Source: Brenneria izbisi (GTDB lineage Bacteria > Pseudomonadota > Gammaproteobacteria > Enterobacterales > Enterobacteriaceae). From it: a DNA stretch of 64,000 nucleotides. The DNA is taken from positions 28,085-92,084 of the forward strand of contig NZ_JAMPJU010000014.1 of NCBI RefSeq assembly GCF_025840185.1, written 5' to 3'. Position 1 is the first letter of the stretch; each line of letters starts with the position of its first letter. Positions 37,718-50,376 of the stretch are shown one piece after another. The position numbers and the translations under genes were made by a program. The notes under the pieces are model-generated. The model was not told the origin of the DNA. It saw only the letters and a program-made list of their open reading frames with translations, and did not search any database.

Positions 37718-39049
37718 TTATTCGCTGGCTGTTCCATCTACCTTTCTGGCAGGCTGACGGCGTTTGCCGATATTTTTACTATCGCGGTGACGCACTTTAA
37801 CCCTTACTTTCGCTTTTTCCTTTTCCTGCTCTTTCTTCTCTTTGCGTTTAGCCAGCGCTTTTTTGGAGGGTTTCCCGGTGGTTTGGGCGCTGGGCGCTTT
37901 GGTTACCGGTCGTAGTTCATCAATGACTCTGGGTTTCAGCGGTTCATTTAAATAACGGGAAATTTTCCCCAGCAGCAGATGATCATGTGCTTCGACCAGT
38001 GAGATGGCGCATCCTTTTCGTCCGGCGCGACCAGTACGGCCAATGCGGTGCAGGTATGTGTCAGCGGTACGCGGCAGGTCAAAGTTAAATACATGGCTGA
38101 CATCGTTGATGTCGATGCCGCGCGCCGCCACATCGGTGGCCACCAGAACATTCACCCGGCCTTCGCTCAGACGCTTGATCGCTTCATTACGCTTGGCCTG
38201 CACCATTTCTCCTTCAAGATAGCAAGCGGTAATGCCCGCCTCACGCAACCAGGCCACCAATTCATGAACACGCTCGCGCTTGCGAACAAAAACAATCGAA
38301 CGTGTCGCTTCAGGTTGTTTCAACTGGTGGCAGAGCAAGGCGGTTTTATGTTTGATGTCATCCGCCCGGTAATACCATTGCAGAATTTTTTTGCGTTCAC
38401 GGCGTGAGGGATCGGCTTCGACCTCGACAGGTTCTTTCAACAGACGCTCGGCAAAATCTTTAACCGCATTGCCTTCCAGCGTCGCGGAAAACAACAATGT
38501 CTGTTTGCGCCAACGGGTTTCGCCGGCAATATGTTCGATATCCTGCGCGAATCCCATATCCAGCATTCTGTCCGCTTCATCCAGAATCAGCGTTTCCACT
38601 GCTCGGCAGTCAAAGTTTTCTTCTTTTATGTATTGCAGCAGGCGACCAGTAGTGGCGACGACCACATCCTGATTTTCACTGAAAACTTCCGCATGATTCA
38701 TATAGGCCACGCCGCCGGTGATGGTCGCGATGTCCAGATGCGTGTGCGCCGCCATTGCGCGAGCTTGATCAGCGACTTGCATGGCGAGTTCGCGGGTTGG
38801 CGTCAGGATCAAAATACGCGGCGGCCCGGATTTTTTACGAGGGAAATCTAAAAGATGCTGTAACACCGGCAGCAGATAGGCTGCGGTTTTACCGGTGCCT
38901 GTCGGCGCTGAACCCAGCACGTCGCGACCATCCATCGCGGGGGGAATGGCGGCCAACTGGATGGCGGTCGGGCGTTCATAACCCATATCACGCAGTGCGT
39001 CTAGCAGGCTGTCATCAAGATCAAGCTCGGAAAAATTTGTCGCAGTCAT
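37718..39049 (-). CDS. srmB: ATP-dependent RNA helicase SrmB
   Basis: This DEAD-box helicase (443 aa) acts in early 50S ribosome assembly. Motifs: Q motif region RPTAIQLAAIP, Walker A APTGTGKTA, DEAD in LILDEADRMLD, SAT in LLFSATLE, and HRIGRTGRAGRKG. A Lys-rich C-terminal tail follows. GAGG precedes the ATG. It is divergent from trmN6, as in E. coli. Confidence 0.96.
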   Translation of the reverse strand: MTATNFSELDLDDSLLDALRDMGYERPTAIQLAAIPPAMDGRDVLGSAPTGTGKTAAYLLPVLQHLLDFPRKKSGPPRILILTPTRELAMQVADQARAMAAHTHLDIATITGGVAYMNHAEVFSENQDVVVATTGRLLQYIKEENFDCRAVETLILDEADRMLDMGFAQDIEHIAGETRWRKQTLLFSATLEGNAVKDFAERLLKEPVEVEADPSRRERKKILQWYYRADDIKHKTALLCHQLKQPEATRSIVFVRKRERVHELVAWLREAGITACYLEGEMVQAKRNEAIKRLSEGRVNVLVATDVAARGIDINDVSHVFNFDLPRTADTYLHRIGRTGRAGRKGCAISLVEAHDHLLLGKISRYLNEPLKPRVIDELRPVTKAPSAQTTGKPSKKALAKRKEKKEQEKEKAKVRVKVRHRDSKNIGKRRQPARKVDGTASE

Positions 39050-39182
39050 GGTCTACCTCTGTTTGGGGCGCTGATTATAGACGCATTAGTCTGGTTCTTC
39101 ACCTGTTTAAACAGCCAACGGCGCTTTTCCTGGGTGGCGGATTAACTTATGCTACGGCGGTTTTAGTCTGGAATCTGCCACG

Positions 39183-39929
39183 ATGAGCCATCGTTCTGAT
39201 AATAAACCGACATTGCGTCGGGATGGATTTACCTTCAAGCAATTTTTTGTGGCGCATGATCGCTGCGCGATGAAAGTGGGTACGGATGGCATATTGTTGG
39301 GCGCCTGGGCGCCGATTGTTGGGGCCCGACGCATACTGGATATTGGTTGTGGTTCGGGATTGATTGCACTGATGCTGGCTCAGCGCACTGATAACGAGGT
39401 TTATATTGATGCGGTTGAACGAGAGATGGCCGCCAGTCAGCAGGCCGCAGACAATATTACGGCATCTGCGTGGGCACATCGAATGCGCGTTTACGCGGGC
39501 GATATTGTGGATTTTACCGCCTCGGTCGAGCACGTCTATTCGTTGATTGTCAGTAATCCGCCCTATTTCGCGCCGGGTGTCGCCTGTGCCAATGAGTCGC
39601 GCGCTCAGGCCCGTTATACCACGTCTCTGACTCATGACGTTTTGCTCGATTGCGCACGGCTTGCGCTGGCCCCTGGTGGCCTCTTTTGCGTGGTGCTGCC
39701 CGTTCAGGTTGAGGACGCTTTTCTGCCATTGGCGCAACCGCGCGGCTGGTTTGTGCGTCAGCGTATGGCGATAAGCGAATCGAATTCCCGTCCGGCGCAT
39801 CGTGTGCTGCTGGCGCTGTCCCGGCAACCGGGAGAATGCCTGACGCAACAGTTGGCGATTCGTGACAACGACAAAAGCTACTCATCGGATTTTCAGCGCC
39901 TGACAAAAGATTTTTACCTTTTTATGTAG
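39183..39929 (+). CDS. trmN6: tRNA1(Val) (adenine(37)-N6)-methyltransferase
   Basis: The 248-aa enzyme methylates A37 of tRNA-Val(UAC), the very tRNA encoded three times at 32626-32962. It has the SAM motif [18 protein letters not shown] and the N6-adenine motif SNPPYF. The N-terminal [21 protein letters not shown] is typical of YfiC. It is divergent from srmB. Confidence 0.95.
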   Translation: MSHRSDNKPTLRRDGFTFKQFFVAHDRCAMKVGTDGILLGAWAPIVGARRILDIGCGSGLIALMLAQRTDNEVYIDAVEREMAASQQAADNITASAWAHRMRVYAGDIVDFTASVEHVYSLIVSNPPYFAPGVACANESRAQARYTTSLTHDVLLDCARLALAPGGLFCVVLPVQVEDAFLPLAQPRGWFVRQRMAISESNSRPAHRVLLALSRQPGECLTQQLAIRDNDKSYSSDFQRLTKDFYLFM

Positions 39930-40035
39930 AATTGCAAAATGCAGGCTTGCAAAAAATCACGACACACGCGATGCCAGATCTTATCACCGTGTGTGCCGCA
40001 ACACCCGATTGATGCGGGCGGTATAATGCACCGCG

Positions 40036-41640
40036 TTAGGGCGTCAGGATGGTTGGCTGTGGCGGCGTGTCTGCTTGTTGCGGATAATCCAGCGTGTAAT
40101 GCAGCCCGCGGCTTTCTTTTCTTTCCAGCGCGCAACGCACAATCAACTCGGCGACCTGAACCAGATTGCGTAACTCCAGCAGATTATTGGAGATGCGGAA
40201 ATGCGCGTAATACTCATCAATTTCCTGTTGCAGCATGATGATGCGCCGCCGCGCCCGTTCCAGTCTTTTGGTACTGCGCACGATGCCGACGTAATCCCAC
40301 ATAAACAGGCGCAACTCATGCCAGTTATGTTGAATCACTACCTGTTCGTCTGAGTTATCGACCTGGCTTTCATCCCATGCGGGCAGCTTCTTAATGGGTT
40401 TGATCTGGGGCAGACGTTGCAGAATATCTTCCGCTGCCGACCAACCATAGACCAGGCACTCCAATAATGAGTTGGATGCCATGCGGTTGGCGCCATGCAA
40501 GCCGGTATAGCTCACTTCGCCAATCGCATACAATCCATCCAGATCGGTGCGCCCGTGCTGATCAACCATCACGCCGCCGCAAGTGTAATGCGCCGCCGGC
40601 ACGATAGGAATCGCTTCCCGGGTCAAATCGATGCCCAGCGATAACAATTTTTCGTAGATAGTGGGGAAATGCTGTTTGATGAATGTCTCAGGTTTATGGC
40701 TGATATCCAGATACATGCAGTCCGCGCCGAGGCGTTTCATCTCGTGGTCGATGGCTCTTGCAACCACGTCTCGCGGCGCCAGTTCACATCGGGAATCAAA
40801 GTCCGGCATAAAGCGGGTGCCGTCTGGCCGCTTCAGGTAAGCGCCTTCGCCACGCAACGCTTCCGTCAGCAGAAAATTCCGCGCCTGCGGATGGAATAAA
40901 CAGGTTGGATGAAACTGGTTAAATTCGAGATTTGCCACCCTGCAACCCGCACGCCAGGCCATGGCGATACCGTCGCCGGAGGAAATATCCGGGTTGGTGG
41001 TGTACTGATAGACCTTGGAAGCGCCGCCGGTAGCCAGCACCACGGTTTTTGCCCGACAGGTTTCCACCGCTTCCCGTTCGCGGTTCCAGATATACGCGCC
41101 GACAATACGTCGTGTACCGGGCAGTCCCAGCTTATTGGAAGTAATCAGATCGACGGCGTTGCTGCGTTCCATGATTCGGATGTTCGGATGCGCCAGCACC
41201 TGTTTGACCAACGTGTTTTCGACTTCTTTTCCTGTGGCGTCGGCAGCATGCAGGATCCGGCGGTGGCTATGTCCGCCTTCGCGGGTGAGGTGATAGCGCT
41301 CTTCACCGCTGGTGCTGGTTTCGGTATCAAATAGTACGCCTTGTTCGATTAACCACTGTACACAGTGTTTGGCATTGCTGGCGATAAATTCGACGGTTTC
41401 GCGTTCGCATAAACCATCACCGGCGATTAGCGTGTCTTCAATGTGCGAATCGATGCTGTCGGTTTCATCAAAAACAGCCGCAATCCCGCCTTGAGCATAA
41501 AACGTCGCGCCCTCGTTTAACGGGCCTTTGCTGAGGACGGTAACGTTTGCGTGGGAAGCAAGGCGAAGGGCGAGGGAAAGGCCGGCAGCGCCGCTGCCGA
41601 TGATTAACACATCACAGGTATGTTCTATGGTCGGTTGCAT
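40036..41640 (-). CDS. nadB: L-aspartate oxidase
   Basis: The FAD enzyme (534 aa) oxidises aspartate to iminoaspartate, the first step of NAD synthesis. The FAD motif is [15 protein letters not shown], with further signatures [30 protein letters not shown] and [18 protein letters not shown] 41640 ([10 protein letters not shown]) aligns with E. coli. An in-frame ATG at 41691 would add 17 residues. It is divergent from rpoE. Confidence 0.96.
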   Translation of the reverse strand: MQPTIEHTCDVLIIGSGAAGLSLALRLASHANVTVLSKGPLNEGATFYAQGGIAAVFDETDSIDSHIEDTLIAGDGLCERETVEFIASNAKHCVQWLIEQGVLFDTETSTSGEERYHLTREGGHSHRRILHAADATGKEVENTLVKQVLAHPNIRIMERSNAVDLITSNKLGLPGTRRIVGAYIWNREREAVETCRAKTVVLATGGASKVYQYTTNPDISSGDGIAMAWRAGCRVANLEFNQFHPTCLFHPQARNFLLTEALRGEGAYLKRPDGTRFMPDFDSRCELAPRDVVARAIDHEMKRLGADCMYLDISHKPETFIKQHFPTIYEKLLSLGIDLTREAIPIVPAAHYTCGGVMVDQHGRTDLDGLYAIGEVSYTGLHGANRMASNSLLECLVYGWSAAEDILQRLPQIKPIKKLPAWDESQVDNSDEQVVIQHNWHELRLFMWDYVGIVRSTKRLERARRRIIMLQQEIDEYYAHFRISNNLLELRNLVQVAELIVRCALERKESRGLHYTLDYPQQADTPPQPTILTP

Positions 41641-42002
41641 ATTCGTGCCATTGATGCAAGAGAAAAGAGGAGAATCGATGTTAGCACCCAATTATTTATT
41701 CATGTATTGATTTTTCACCCCCCTGTAAAGATGTATAAAGACCAGGCGTCAGGTTGGTGAGAATCGTGCTAATCCCATGAATTTATCGTATGATCCCAGG
41801 CCTGCGCCTCTGAATGGTTCGCAAAATGATTGGTTCCGGTATCCGAATCCAGAGGCGGCGACACAGAAGAAAAAATCATGACCGGGAACTTTATGTCGGG
41901 TGCTGGTTCTAAGCTACAGCTTGCTCCGGTATAACTTATTATGGCTGGCAGTACTATTTACGTGTTACGTGTGGAGAACGGTTTGAGGAGATATTACCTC
42001 GG
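41641..42002. other. nadB-rpoE control region
   Basis: 362 bp without a supported gene. It holds the sigmaE autoregulatory promoter of rpoE and must also hold the nadB promoter. E. coli has a short leader peptide upstream of rpoE; I could not identify one here with confidence. Confidence 0.5.
41885..41912 (+). promoter_or_regulatory. SigmaE promoter of rpoE
   Basis: GGAACTT (41885-41891), 16 bp, TCTAA (41908-41912) is a near-perfect sigmaE promoter 91 bp upstream of the rpoE ATG and implies autoregulation. Confidence 0.85.
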
Positions 42003-42578
42003 ATGAGCGAGCAGCTGGCAGATCAGGTACTGGTCGAGCGAGTCCAGAAAGGCGATCAAAAATCGTTTAATTTGCTGGTCGTTCGTTACCAGCATAAGGT
42101 AGCGAGCCTGGTATCGCGTTATGTGCCTCAGGGCGATGTCCCTGACGTGGTGCAGGAGTCATTTATTAAAGCATATCGCGCACTGGATTCATTCCGGGGC
42201 GATAGTGCCTTTTATACATGGCTGTATCGTATTGCCGTGAATACAGCGAAAAACTATCTGGTCGCACAGGGACGGCGCCCGCCATCCAGCGACATTGATG
42301 CCAATGATGCTGAAAACTATGAAAATGCGGGCGCATTGAAAGAAATTTCGAACCCTGAGAACTTAATGTTGTCAGAGGAATTACGAAGCATTGTTTTTCG
42401 GACTATTGAATCTTTACCGGAAGATTTGCGCCTGGCGATTACGTTGCGTGAGTTGGATGGACTGAGCTACGAAGAGATTGCCGTCATTATGGATTGCCCC
42501 GTCGGCACTGTTCGTTCTCGTATCTTCCGGGCACGGGAAGCTATTGATAATAAAGTACAACCGCTTATTCAGCGTTAG
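42003..42578 (+). CDS. rpoE: RNA polymerase sigma factor RpoE (sigma-24)
   Basis: The 191-aa ECF sigma factor controls the envelope stress response. Region 2 contains DVVQESFIKAYRALDSFRGD and FYTWLYRIAVNTAKNYL; region 4 contains LDGLSYEEIAVIMDCPVGTVRSRIF, each split across the motif. It heads rpoE-rseA-rseB-rseC. Its target degP lies in the same window. Confidence 0.98.
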   Translation: MSEQLADQVLVERVQKGDQKSFNLLVVRYQHKVASLVSRYVPQGDVPDVVQESFIKAYRALDSFRGDSAFYTWLYRIAVNTAKNYLVAQGRRPPSSDIDANDAENYENAGALKEISNPENLMLSEELRSIVFRTIESLPEDLRLAITLRELDGLSYEEIAVIMDCPVGTVRSRIFRAREAIDNKVQPLIQR

Positions 42579-42635
42579 TTCCTTTTCAGCTATTCGCATG
42601 ATTAATGATGGATTTGACAAGATAAGGGCGTCGGT

Positions 42636-43286
42636 ATGCAGAAAGAGAAGCTTTCCGCTTTAATGGATGGTGAGGCAGTCGATTCTGAACTGCTGAATGC
42701 TTTGACACGCGATGACAAGTTGCAGCAAAGTTGGCAAAGTTACCATCTGATTCGTGATACGTTGCGTGGTGATATTGATGAAAAAGTGATTCATCTCGAT
42801 ATCGCTTCCCGTGTTGCGGCCGCAATCGAACAGGAGCCTGTTCGTCTGGTTCATCAAGCGCAACCCGAGTCTCAACCGCATCCTTCTCGTTGGCCTCAGA
42901 TGGCGTTCTGGCATAAGCTCCGCCCCTGGGCGAGTCAATTGACTCAGGTTGGCGTGGCCGCCTGCGTTTCGCTGGCGGTAATTGTCGGCGTGCAGAGTTA
43001 CAATCAACCCGGTGTTGTCGAGCCGACAGGCGAATCTGCGTTGTTCCGTACACTGCCCGCGTCAGGAACCGCCTCTCCGGTTAGCCTGGGAACGCCGCCA
43101 GACAGCGTGTCCGCCCCCCATAACGGACAGCAAAAATCCGATGCGCAACGCAACCGCCTCAACGCGATTTTGCAGGACTATGAATTACAGCGTCGGCTGC
43201 ATGCTGAACAGGTTCAACCGCATGATGATCAGCAAGCCGCCATTCAGGTTCCCGGCACTCAATCATTAGGAACTCAGCCTCAGTAA
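42636..43286 (+). CDS. rseA: Anti-sigma-E factor RseA
   Basis: The 216-aa inner-membrane protein holds sigmaE inactive. The N-terminal cytoplasmic domain begins MQKEKLSALMDGEAVDSELL. A single transmembrane segment lies near residues 103-120 (VGVAACVSLAVIVGVQ). The periplasmic tail binds RseB and is cut by DegS and RseP on stress. The stop overlaps the rseB start by one base. Confidence 0.95.
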   Translation: MQKEKLSALMDGEAVDSELLNALTRDDKLQQSWQSYHLIRDTLRGDIDEKVIHLDIASRVAAAIEQEPVRLVHQAQPESQPHPSRWPQMAFWHKLRPWASQLTQVGVAACVSLAVIVGVQSYNQPGVVEPTGESALFRTLPASGTASPVSLGTPPDSVSAPHNGQQKSDAQRNRLNAILQDYELQRRLHAEQVQPHDDQQAAIQVPGTQSLGTQPQ

Positions 43287-44236
43287 TGAAGCGTGTTTTA
43301 TTTATCGCCTGTTTGCTGATTGGCAGCCTGTTCTATTCCACCTTCGCCCCGGCACAAACTGAGTCCGGGGCGTTGTTGCAACAGATGAACAGCGCCAGTC
43401 GTTCGTTGAATTACGAGCTTTCTTTTATCAACATCACCCCGCAAGGTTTTGAGTCAGTCCGATATCGGCATGCCCTGCTGAACAACCGTTCTGTGGCGCA
43501 ACTGGTATTTATGGACGGGCCGCGGCGTGAAATCATCCAGCGCGGTAATGAGATCAGCTATTTTGATTCTGGTCTTGAGCCTTTTTCTCTGACCGGCGAT
43601 CACATTGTTGATTCGTTGCCCGCTTTGGTTTATACGGATTTCAAAAAGCTGGCCATGTACTACGACTTTGTCCCTGCCGATGGACGAGTGCGTATTGCCG
43701 ATCGCTTAGCCGTAGGCATCCGCATTATCTCCCGGGATGCGACGCGTTATAGCTATGCCGTCTGGCTTGATGCTCATTCCAAATTACCTTTACGGGTTGA
43801 TTTGCAGGATCGCAATGGGGAGCGCCTGGAGCAATTTTTAGTCACATCGCTGATTATTGATGATGAGATCGCCAATGTCTTGCGACCGTTGGATCGCATC
43901 AAGTTGCCGCCTTCCGTACCGACGCCAACATCTGAAGCCGTTAATTTCGCCTGGAATGCGGAGTGGCTGCCTGTCGGGATGAAGGAAATCTCCCATAGCC
44001 GTAAAATCGTGCCGGGAACCAATCTTCCCGTTGAGACTCGTTTATACAGCGATGGTCTGTTCAGTTTTTCGATTAATGTCAGTCCTTCGCCTGAGGTTCG
44101 TCCCGAACAGGCAATTCGTACCGGAAGACGTTCAATCCATACAGAAGTACGTAATAATTACGAAATCACCATTGTTGGCGAAATTCCTCCCGCCACGGCT
44201 AAGCGCATTGCAGATAACGTTATTCGGAAGGCGTAG
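43286..44236 (+). CDS. rseB: Sigma-E regulatory protein RseB
   Basis: The 316-aa periplasmic protein has a signal peptide (to about residue 24, PAQ) and a lipoprotein-sensor-like fold (MNSASRSLNYELSFINI). It protects RseA from DegS cleavage and senses mislocalised lipopolysaccharide. Coupled to rseA by a one-base overlap. Confidence 0.95.
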   Translation: MKRVLFIACLLIGSLFYSTFAPAQTESGALLQQMNSASRSLNYELSFINITPQGFESVRYRHALLNNRSVAQLVFMDGPRREIIQRGNEISYFDSGLEPFSLTGDHIVDSLPALVYTDFKKLAMYYDFVPADGRVRIADRLAVGIRIISRDATRYSYAVWLDAHSKLPLRVDLQDRNGERLEQFLVTSLIIDDEIANVLRPLDRIKLPPSVPTPTSEAVNFAWNAEWLPVGMKEISHSRKIVPGTNLPVETRLYSDGLFSFSINVSPSPEVRPEQAIRTGRRSIHTEVRNNYEITIVGEIPPATAKRIADNVIRKA

Positions 44237-44238
44237 TA

Positions 44239-44709
44239 ATGATTAAAGAGTGGGCAACGGTTGTTTCATGGCGGAATGGCATCGCTGTCGTGCGTTGTGA
44301 GCAGAGTTCCGGTTGCGGAAGTTGTAAATCCCGCTCGACCTGCGGCACCGGATTGTTGAATCAACTGGGTGCTTCTGCCGATCATCTCCTGACGGTGCCT
44401 TGCGGACAACCATTGGAGGCAGGGCAGCGTATTGAACTGGGCATTGCCGAAGCCAGTCTGCTACGTTCCGCGGTGGTGGTCTACTTCTTGCCTTTGCTGG
44501 GATTGCTTCTCGGCGCGTCGCTGTTCCAGATGTTTTTCGCCAGTGATTTATCCGCCATGATCGGGGCGTTTGTCGGCGGTGGTTTGGCTTTTGTCTCGGT
44601 AAAACTTTGGGCAAAACGATTGAGTAAAAATAGTCGTTATGAACCTATTATCCTGCAAATTGCGCTACCGGGCGAACTACTGCAAATTAACCCCGTCTCT
44701 CAGTCATAG
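44239..44709 (+). CDS. rseC: SoxR-reducing system/sigma-E regulatory protein RseC
   Basis: The 156-aa inner-membrane protein has a cysteine cluster (CEQSSGCGSCKSRSTCGTG, about residues 20-38) and two transmembrane segments near residues 74-115. In the family it modestly modulates sigmaE and helps reduce SoxR. It starts 2 bp after rseB. Confidence 0.94.
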   Translation: MIKEWATVVSWRNGIAVVRCEQSSGCGSCKSRSTCGTGLLNQLGASADHLLTVPCGQPLEAGQRIELGIAEASLLRSAVVVYFLPLLGLLLGASLFQMFFASDLSAMIGAFVGGGLAFVSVKLWAKRLSKNSRYEPIILQIALPGELLQINPVSQS

Positions 44710-44720
44710 CGGGGGCGTTT
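44691..44720 (+). terminator. Possible terminator at the end of rseC
   Basis: CCCCG (44691-44695) and CGGGG (44710-44714) flank the rseC stop, followed by a short T-rich stretch. The stem is only 5 bp. Confidence 0.35.
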
Positions 44721-44988
44721 ATTGCGGATGACTTGGCCAGGCTACTTGATTATCTTGTACCATCTTCCGTTATGTTCACCCGTTTACTTCCCGCTTTTGT
44801 CTTGCTCTTCCGCCGTTGTGAATAAAACCGTCATAATCAACGGTAATGCACGGGACATGACTAGGTTTTCGCTCTGCTGACATGTAGAATGCTGCGATTC
44901 AGGTGGAATAACATCGCGGCTGTTTTCACCTAATGCGCATGCCCATCGGCAAGAATTTCAGGAATATCAAGGTAGAAAAATTTTTATA

Positions 44989-46788
44989 ATGAAGCATATA
45001 CGAAATTTCTCCATTATTGCCCATATCGACCACGGTAAGTCGACGTTATCCGATCGGATTATCCAGATTTGCGGTGGTTTAACCGAACGTGAAATGGCAG
45101 CGCAGGTTCTGGACTCCATGGATCTGGAACGTGAACGTGGTATTACGATCAAAGCGCAAAGCGTGACGCTGGATTATAAGGCGCAGGATGGTCAAACCTA
45201 TCAGTTAAACTTCATTGATACCCCCGGACACGTTGACTTCTCCTACGAGGTTTCTCGTTCACTGGCCGCTTGCGAAGGGGCGTTGCTGGTGGTTGATGCG
45301 GGCCAGGGCGTTGAAGCGCAGACATTGGCGAACTGCTATACCGCATTGGATATGGATCTGGAAGTGGTGCCGGTGCTGAACAAAATCGACCTGCCTGCCG
45401 CTGATCCGGATCGTGTTGCCCAGGAAATCGAAGATATTGTGGGTATTGATGCGACGGATGCGGTGCGTTGCTCAGCTAAAACAGGTGTCGGGGTGCCGGA
45501 TGTGCTGGAACGTCTGGTGCGTGATGTTCCACCGCCGGACGGCAGTGCGGACGCACCGTTGCAGGCGTTGATTATCGATTCCTGGTTTGATAACTACCTT
45601 GGCGTTGTTTCGTTGGTGCGCATAAAAAATGGTTCGATGCGTAAAGGCGACAAAATCAAGGTGATGAGTACCGGTCAGGTTTACAACGCCGACCGGCTGG
45701 GGATTTTTACCCCTAAGCGGATTGATCGCGAGGTGCTGAATTGCGGCGAGGTGGGCTGGCTGGTTTGCGCTATCAAAGATATTCTGGGCGCGCCGGTTGG
45801 CGATACGCTGACGCTGGCTCGTCAACCGGCGGAGAAAGCGCTGCCGGGCTTTAAGAAAGTGAAACCGCAGGTTTATGCCGGACTTTTCCCCATCAGTTCT
45901 GATGATTATGAAGCGTTTCGTGATGCGCTGGGTAAATTGAGTCTAAATGATGCATCCCTGTTTTATGAGCCGGAAAGCTCCACCGCGTTGGGTTTTGGTT
46001 TTCGCTGTGGTTTCCTTGGGTTGTTACACATGGAGATCATCCAGGAGCGTTTGGAACGGGAATATGATCTCGATCTGATCACTACCGCGCCAACAGTGGT
46101 GTATGAAGTAGAAACCACCGCTAAAGAAATTATTTATGTGGATAGTCCTTCTAAATTGCCGCCTTTGAATAATATTCAGGAACTGCGAGAGCCTATCGCC
46201 GAGTGTCATATGCTGATGCCGCAGGAATTCCTGGGTAACGTCATTACGTTGTGTATCGAGAAACGTGGTGTACAGACCAACATGGTTTACCACGGCAATC
46301 AGGTGGCGCTGACGTATGAAATTCCGATGGCGGAAGTGGTGCTTGATTTCTTTGACCGTCTTAAATCGACCTCGCGCGGCTATGCATCGCTGGATTACAG
46401 CTTTAAACGTTTCCAGGCTTCCGACATGGTGCGGGTAGACGTACTGATTAACGGCGAGCGTGTCGATGCCCTGGCGCTGATTACCCATCGGGACAATGCT
46501 CAGTATCGTGGTCGTGATCTGGTGGAAAAGATGAAAGAACTGATCCCACGCCAACAGTTTGATATCGCGATTCAGGCGGCAATCGGCAACCATATTATTG
46601 CCCGTTCCACAGTGAAGCAACTGCGCAAAAACGTACTGGCGAAGTGCTATGGTGGTGACGTGAGCCGTAAGAAGAAACTGTTGCAGAAACAGAAAGACGG
46701 TAAGAAGCGTATGAAACAAGTAGGTAATGTGGAGTTACCGCAAGAAGCGTTTCTGGCTATTTTGCACGTTGGCAAAGACAACAAATAA
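44989..46788 (+). CDS. lepA: Elongation factor 4 (LepA)
   Basis: The translational GTPase (599 aa, E. coli length) acts on ribosomes in initiation and back-translocation. G motifs: AHIDHGKST (G1), DTPGHVDF (G3), NKIDLP (G4). The C-terminal domain ends [24 protein letters not shown]. It is followed by lepB after 16 bp. The 279 bp upstream hold no gene. Confidence 0.98.
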   Translation: MKHIRNFSIIAHIDHGKSTLSDRIIQICGGLTEREMAAQVLDSMDLERERGITIKAQSVTLDYKAQDGQTYQLNFIDTPGHVDFSYEVSRSLAACEGALLVVDAGQGVEAQTLANCYTALDMDLEVVPVLNKIDLPAADPDRVAQEIEDIVGIDATDAVRCSAKTGVGVPDVLERLVRDVPPPDGSADAPLQALIIDSWFDNYLGVVSLVRIKNGSMRKGDKIKVMSTGQVYNADRLGIFTPKRIDREVLNCGEVGWLVCAIKDILGAPVGDTLTLARQPAEKALPGFKKVKPQVYAGLFPISSDDYEAFRDALGKLSLNDASLFYEPESSTALGFGFRCGFLGLLHMEIIQERLEREYDLDLITTAPTVVYEVETTAKEIIYVDSPSKLPPLNNIQELREPIAECHMLMPQEFLGNVITLCIEKRGVQTNMVYHGNQVALTYEIPMAEVVLDFFDRLKSTSRGYASLDYSFKRFQASDMVRVDVLINGERVDALALITHRDNAQYRGRDLVEKMKELIPRQQFDIAIQAAIGNHIIARSTVKQLRKNVLAKCYGGDVSRKKKLLQKQKDGKKRMKQVGNVELPQEAFLAILHVGKDNK

Positions 46789-46804
46789 ATCCTGAGGAGT
46801 TGGC

Positions 46805-47755
46805 ATGGCCAATATGTTTGCCGTAATTTTGGCGCTGGTGACGCTTGTCACGGGTATTGTCTGGTGTTTGGAACGTTTTGTGTGGGCACCGGCGCGCCGG
46901 AAAAAATTTGCGGCATCGGGCGAGCAGGCGGCTTTGCCGAAATCGGTCGAGCAGCCCGGATGGATTGAAACGGTCGCATCAATATTTCCGGTGGTTGCGC
47001 TGGTGTTGGTGGTGCGTTCCTTTATTTATGAACCCTTTCAAATACCTTCGGGTTCCATGATGCCAACGTTGCTGATTGGGGATTTTATACTGGTAGAGAA
47101 ATTCGCCTACGGTATAAAAGAGCCCTTTACTCAGAAAACGTTAATTGAAACCGGACATCCGTCACGTGGTGACGTGGTGGTATTTAAATATCCTTCCGAT
47201 CCAAAGGTGGATTTTATCAAACGTGTCGTTGGCATACCGGGCGATCGCGTCAGTTATAACCCGATGAGCAAGCAAGTAACCATTAGTCCTGCCTGCGATG
47301 GTCAGCCGCGTTGTGATAAAGCGCTGGCTGTGGCCTATAATAATGTGCAGCCTAGCGATTTTGTTCAGACATTTAATCAGCCTGGTCTGGAATCACGTAG
47401 CGGTTTCTATCAGGTTCCGGTGAGTGAAAATAATGTTGATGGCGTTCGTATGGGCATCCGTAAAGAATCTCTGGGTAATGTGGCGCATAACATTCTGATG
47501 GTTCCCGGCGTGCAGGATCAGGTGGGCGGATATTATCAGCAGTCCCAACAGCAGCTTGCGACCTGGGTGGTGCCCGCCGGACACTATTTCATGATGGGCG
47601 ATAACCGCGATAACAGTTTGGATAGCCGTTATTGGGGATTTGTCCCTGAAAGGAATCTGGTGGGTAAGGCAACCGCAATCTGGATGAGCTTTGAAAAACA
47701 GGAAGGCGAATGGCCTACCGGCGTGCGATTCAGTCGTATTGGCGGTATTCATTAA
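46805..47755 (+). CDS. lepB: Signal peptidase I
   Basis: The 316-aa inner-membrane peptidase removes Sec and Tat signal peptides. It has two N-terminal transmembrane segments (about residues 4-22 and 57-76). The catalytic Ser84 is in IPSGSMMPTL and the Lys is in FIKRVVGIPGD. The box GDNRDNSLDSRYWG is also conserved. Same order lepA-lepB-rnc-era as E. coli. Confidence 0.97.
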   Translation: MANMFAVILALVTLVTGIVWCLERFVWAPARRKKFAASGEQAALPKSVEQPGWIETVASIFPVVALVLVVRSFIYEPFQIPSGSMMPTLLIGDFILVEKFAYGIKEPFTQKTLIETGHPSRGDVVVFKYPSDPKVDFIKRVVGIPGDRVSYNPMSKQVTISPACDGQPRCDKALAVAYNNVQPSDFVQTFNQPGLESRSGFYQVPVSENNVDGVRMGIRKESLGNVAHNILMVPGVQDQVGGYYQQSQQQLATWVVPAGHYFMMGDNRDNSLDSRYWGFVPERNLVGKATAIWMSFEKQEGEWPTGVRFSRIGGIH

Positions 47756-47961
47756 TCAAAGCGATAAACACGCAGCATTATTATGTTGCTCGTTGTAGAA
47801 TATTTACTGAAACACTATTTTCGAAACGTTCTTTTTTTAAAAGAATAAATGCAGGCTCCCAGTCGGGAGCTGATGCACACGAAACCGTTTTGATTGGTAA
47901 TAAGCGAGTCAGGGCTGTTCCGTATGCAGCTGTTTTTGACGCATCGTTGATCTATTGGTAA

Positions 47962-49547
<1,586 letters not shown>

Positions 49548-49558
49548 GGCCCGCGCCG

Positions 49559-50296
49559 ATGGAAGGCTGGCAACGCGCATTTGTCTTACATGGGCGACCT
49601 TACAGCGAAACCAGTTTATTGCTGGATCTGTTTAGTGAAAGCGATGGTCGGGTGCGGGTGCTGGCAAAAGGCGCGCGGGCGCGACGTTCCAGTCTGAAAG
49701 GGTGTTTGCAGCCCTTTACACCTTTGCTGGTGCGCTGGAGCGGGAGGGGAGAGGTGAAAACGCTGCGTAATGCGGAACCGGTATCGCTGGCGCTTCCTCT
49801 TTCCGGCAGCATGCTATATAGCGGTCTGTATGTGAATGAGCTATTGGTGCGTGTGCTGGAACATGAAACCAACTATTCAGCGCTTTTTTTCGATTACCTC
49901 CATTGTTTACAACAACTTGCTTCTCAGGATGCATCCCCTGAGCCTGCATTGCGGCGTTTTGAACTGGCGCTGTTGGGGTATCTTGGTTACGGTGTGGACT
50001 TTTTACATTGTGCGGGCAGTGGTGAGTCGGTCGTTGACACCATGACATATCGGTATCGCGAAGAGAAAGGATTTATTGCCAGCTTGATTATCGATAATAA
50101 CAGTTTTACCGGTTATGAGTTGCGCGCGCTGGCATCGCGGGAGTTTCCCGATACGGTGACATTACGGGCGGCAAAACGCTTTACCCGCATGGCGCTAAAG
50201 CCCTATCTTGGTGGTAAGCCACTGAAAAGTCGAGAACTATTCCGCCAGTTTGTCCCCGCATTCAACGCGCCTGAAACGCCATCTTCTGAGAAATAA
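49559..50296 (+). CDS. recO: DNA repair protein RecO
   Basis: The 245-aa protein loads RecA on gaps together with RecR. Its N-terminal OB fold begins [26 protein letters not shown]. It lacks the zinc-finger cysteines, as in other gamma-proteobacterial RecO proteins. It lies 11 bp after era. Confidence 0.95.
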   Translation: MEGWQRAFVLHGRPYSETSLLLDLFSESDGRVRVLAKGARARRSSLKGCLQPFTPLLVRWSGRGEVKTLRNAEPVSLALPLSGSMLYSGLYVNELLVRVLEHETNYSALFFDYLHCLQQLASQDASPEPALRRFELALLGYLGYGVDFLHCAGSGESVVDTMTYRYREEKGFIASLIIDNNSFTGYELRALASREFPDTVTLRAAKRFTRMALKPYLGGKPLKSRELFRQFVPAFNAPETPSSEK

Positions 50297-50376
50297 TACG
50301 CGTCTGCCGATATCCAGAAACCCACACATCGGTGTAAACTGCCAGATATTACGCGTTACTTTTTATAGGATTTATC

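Noticed and set aside
47710..47961. 83-codon frame between lepB and rnc
   Set aside because: Starts inside lepB, has no ribosome site and no recognisable features.
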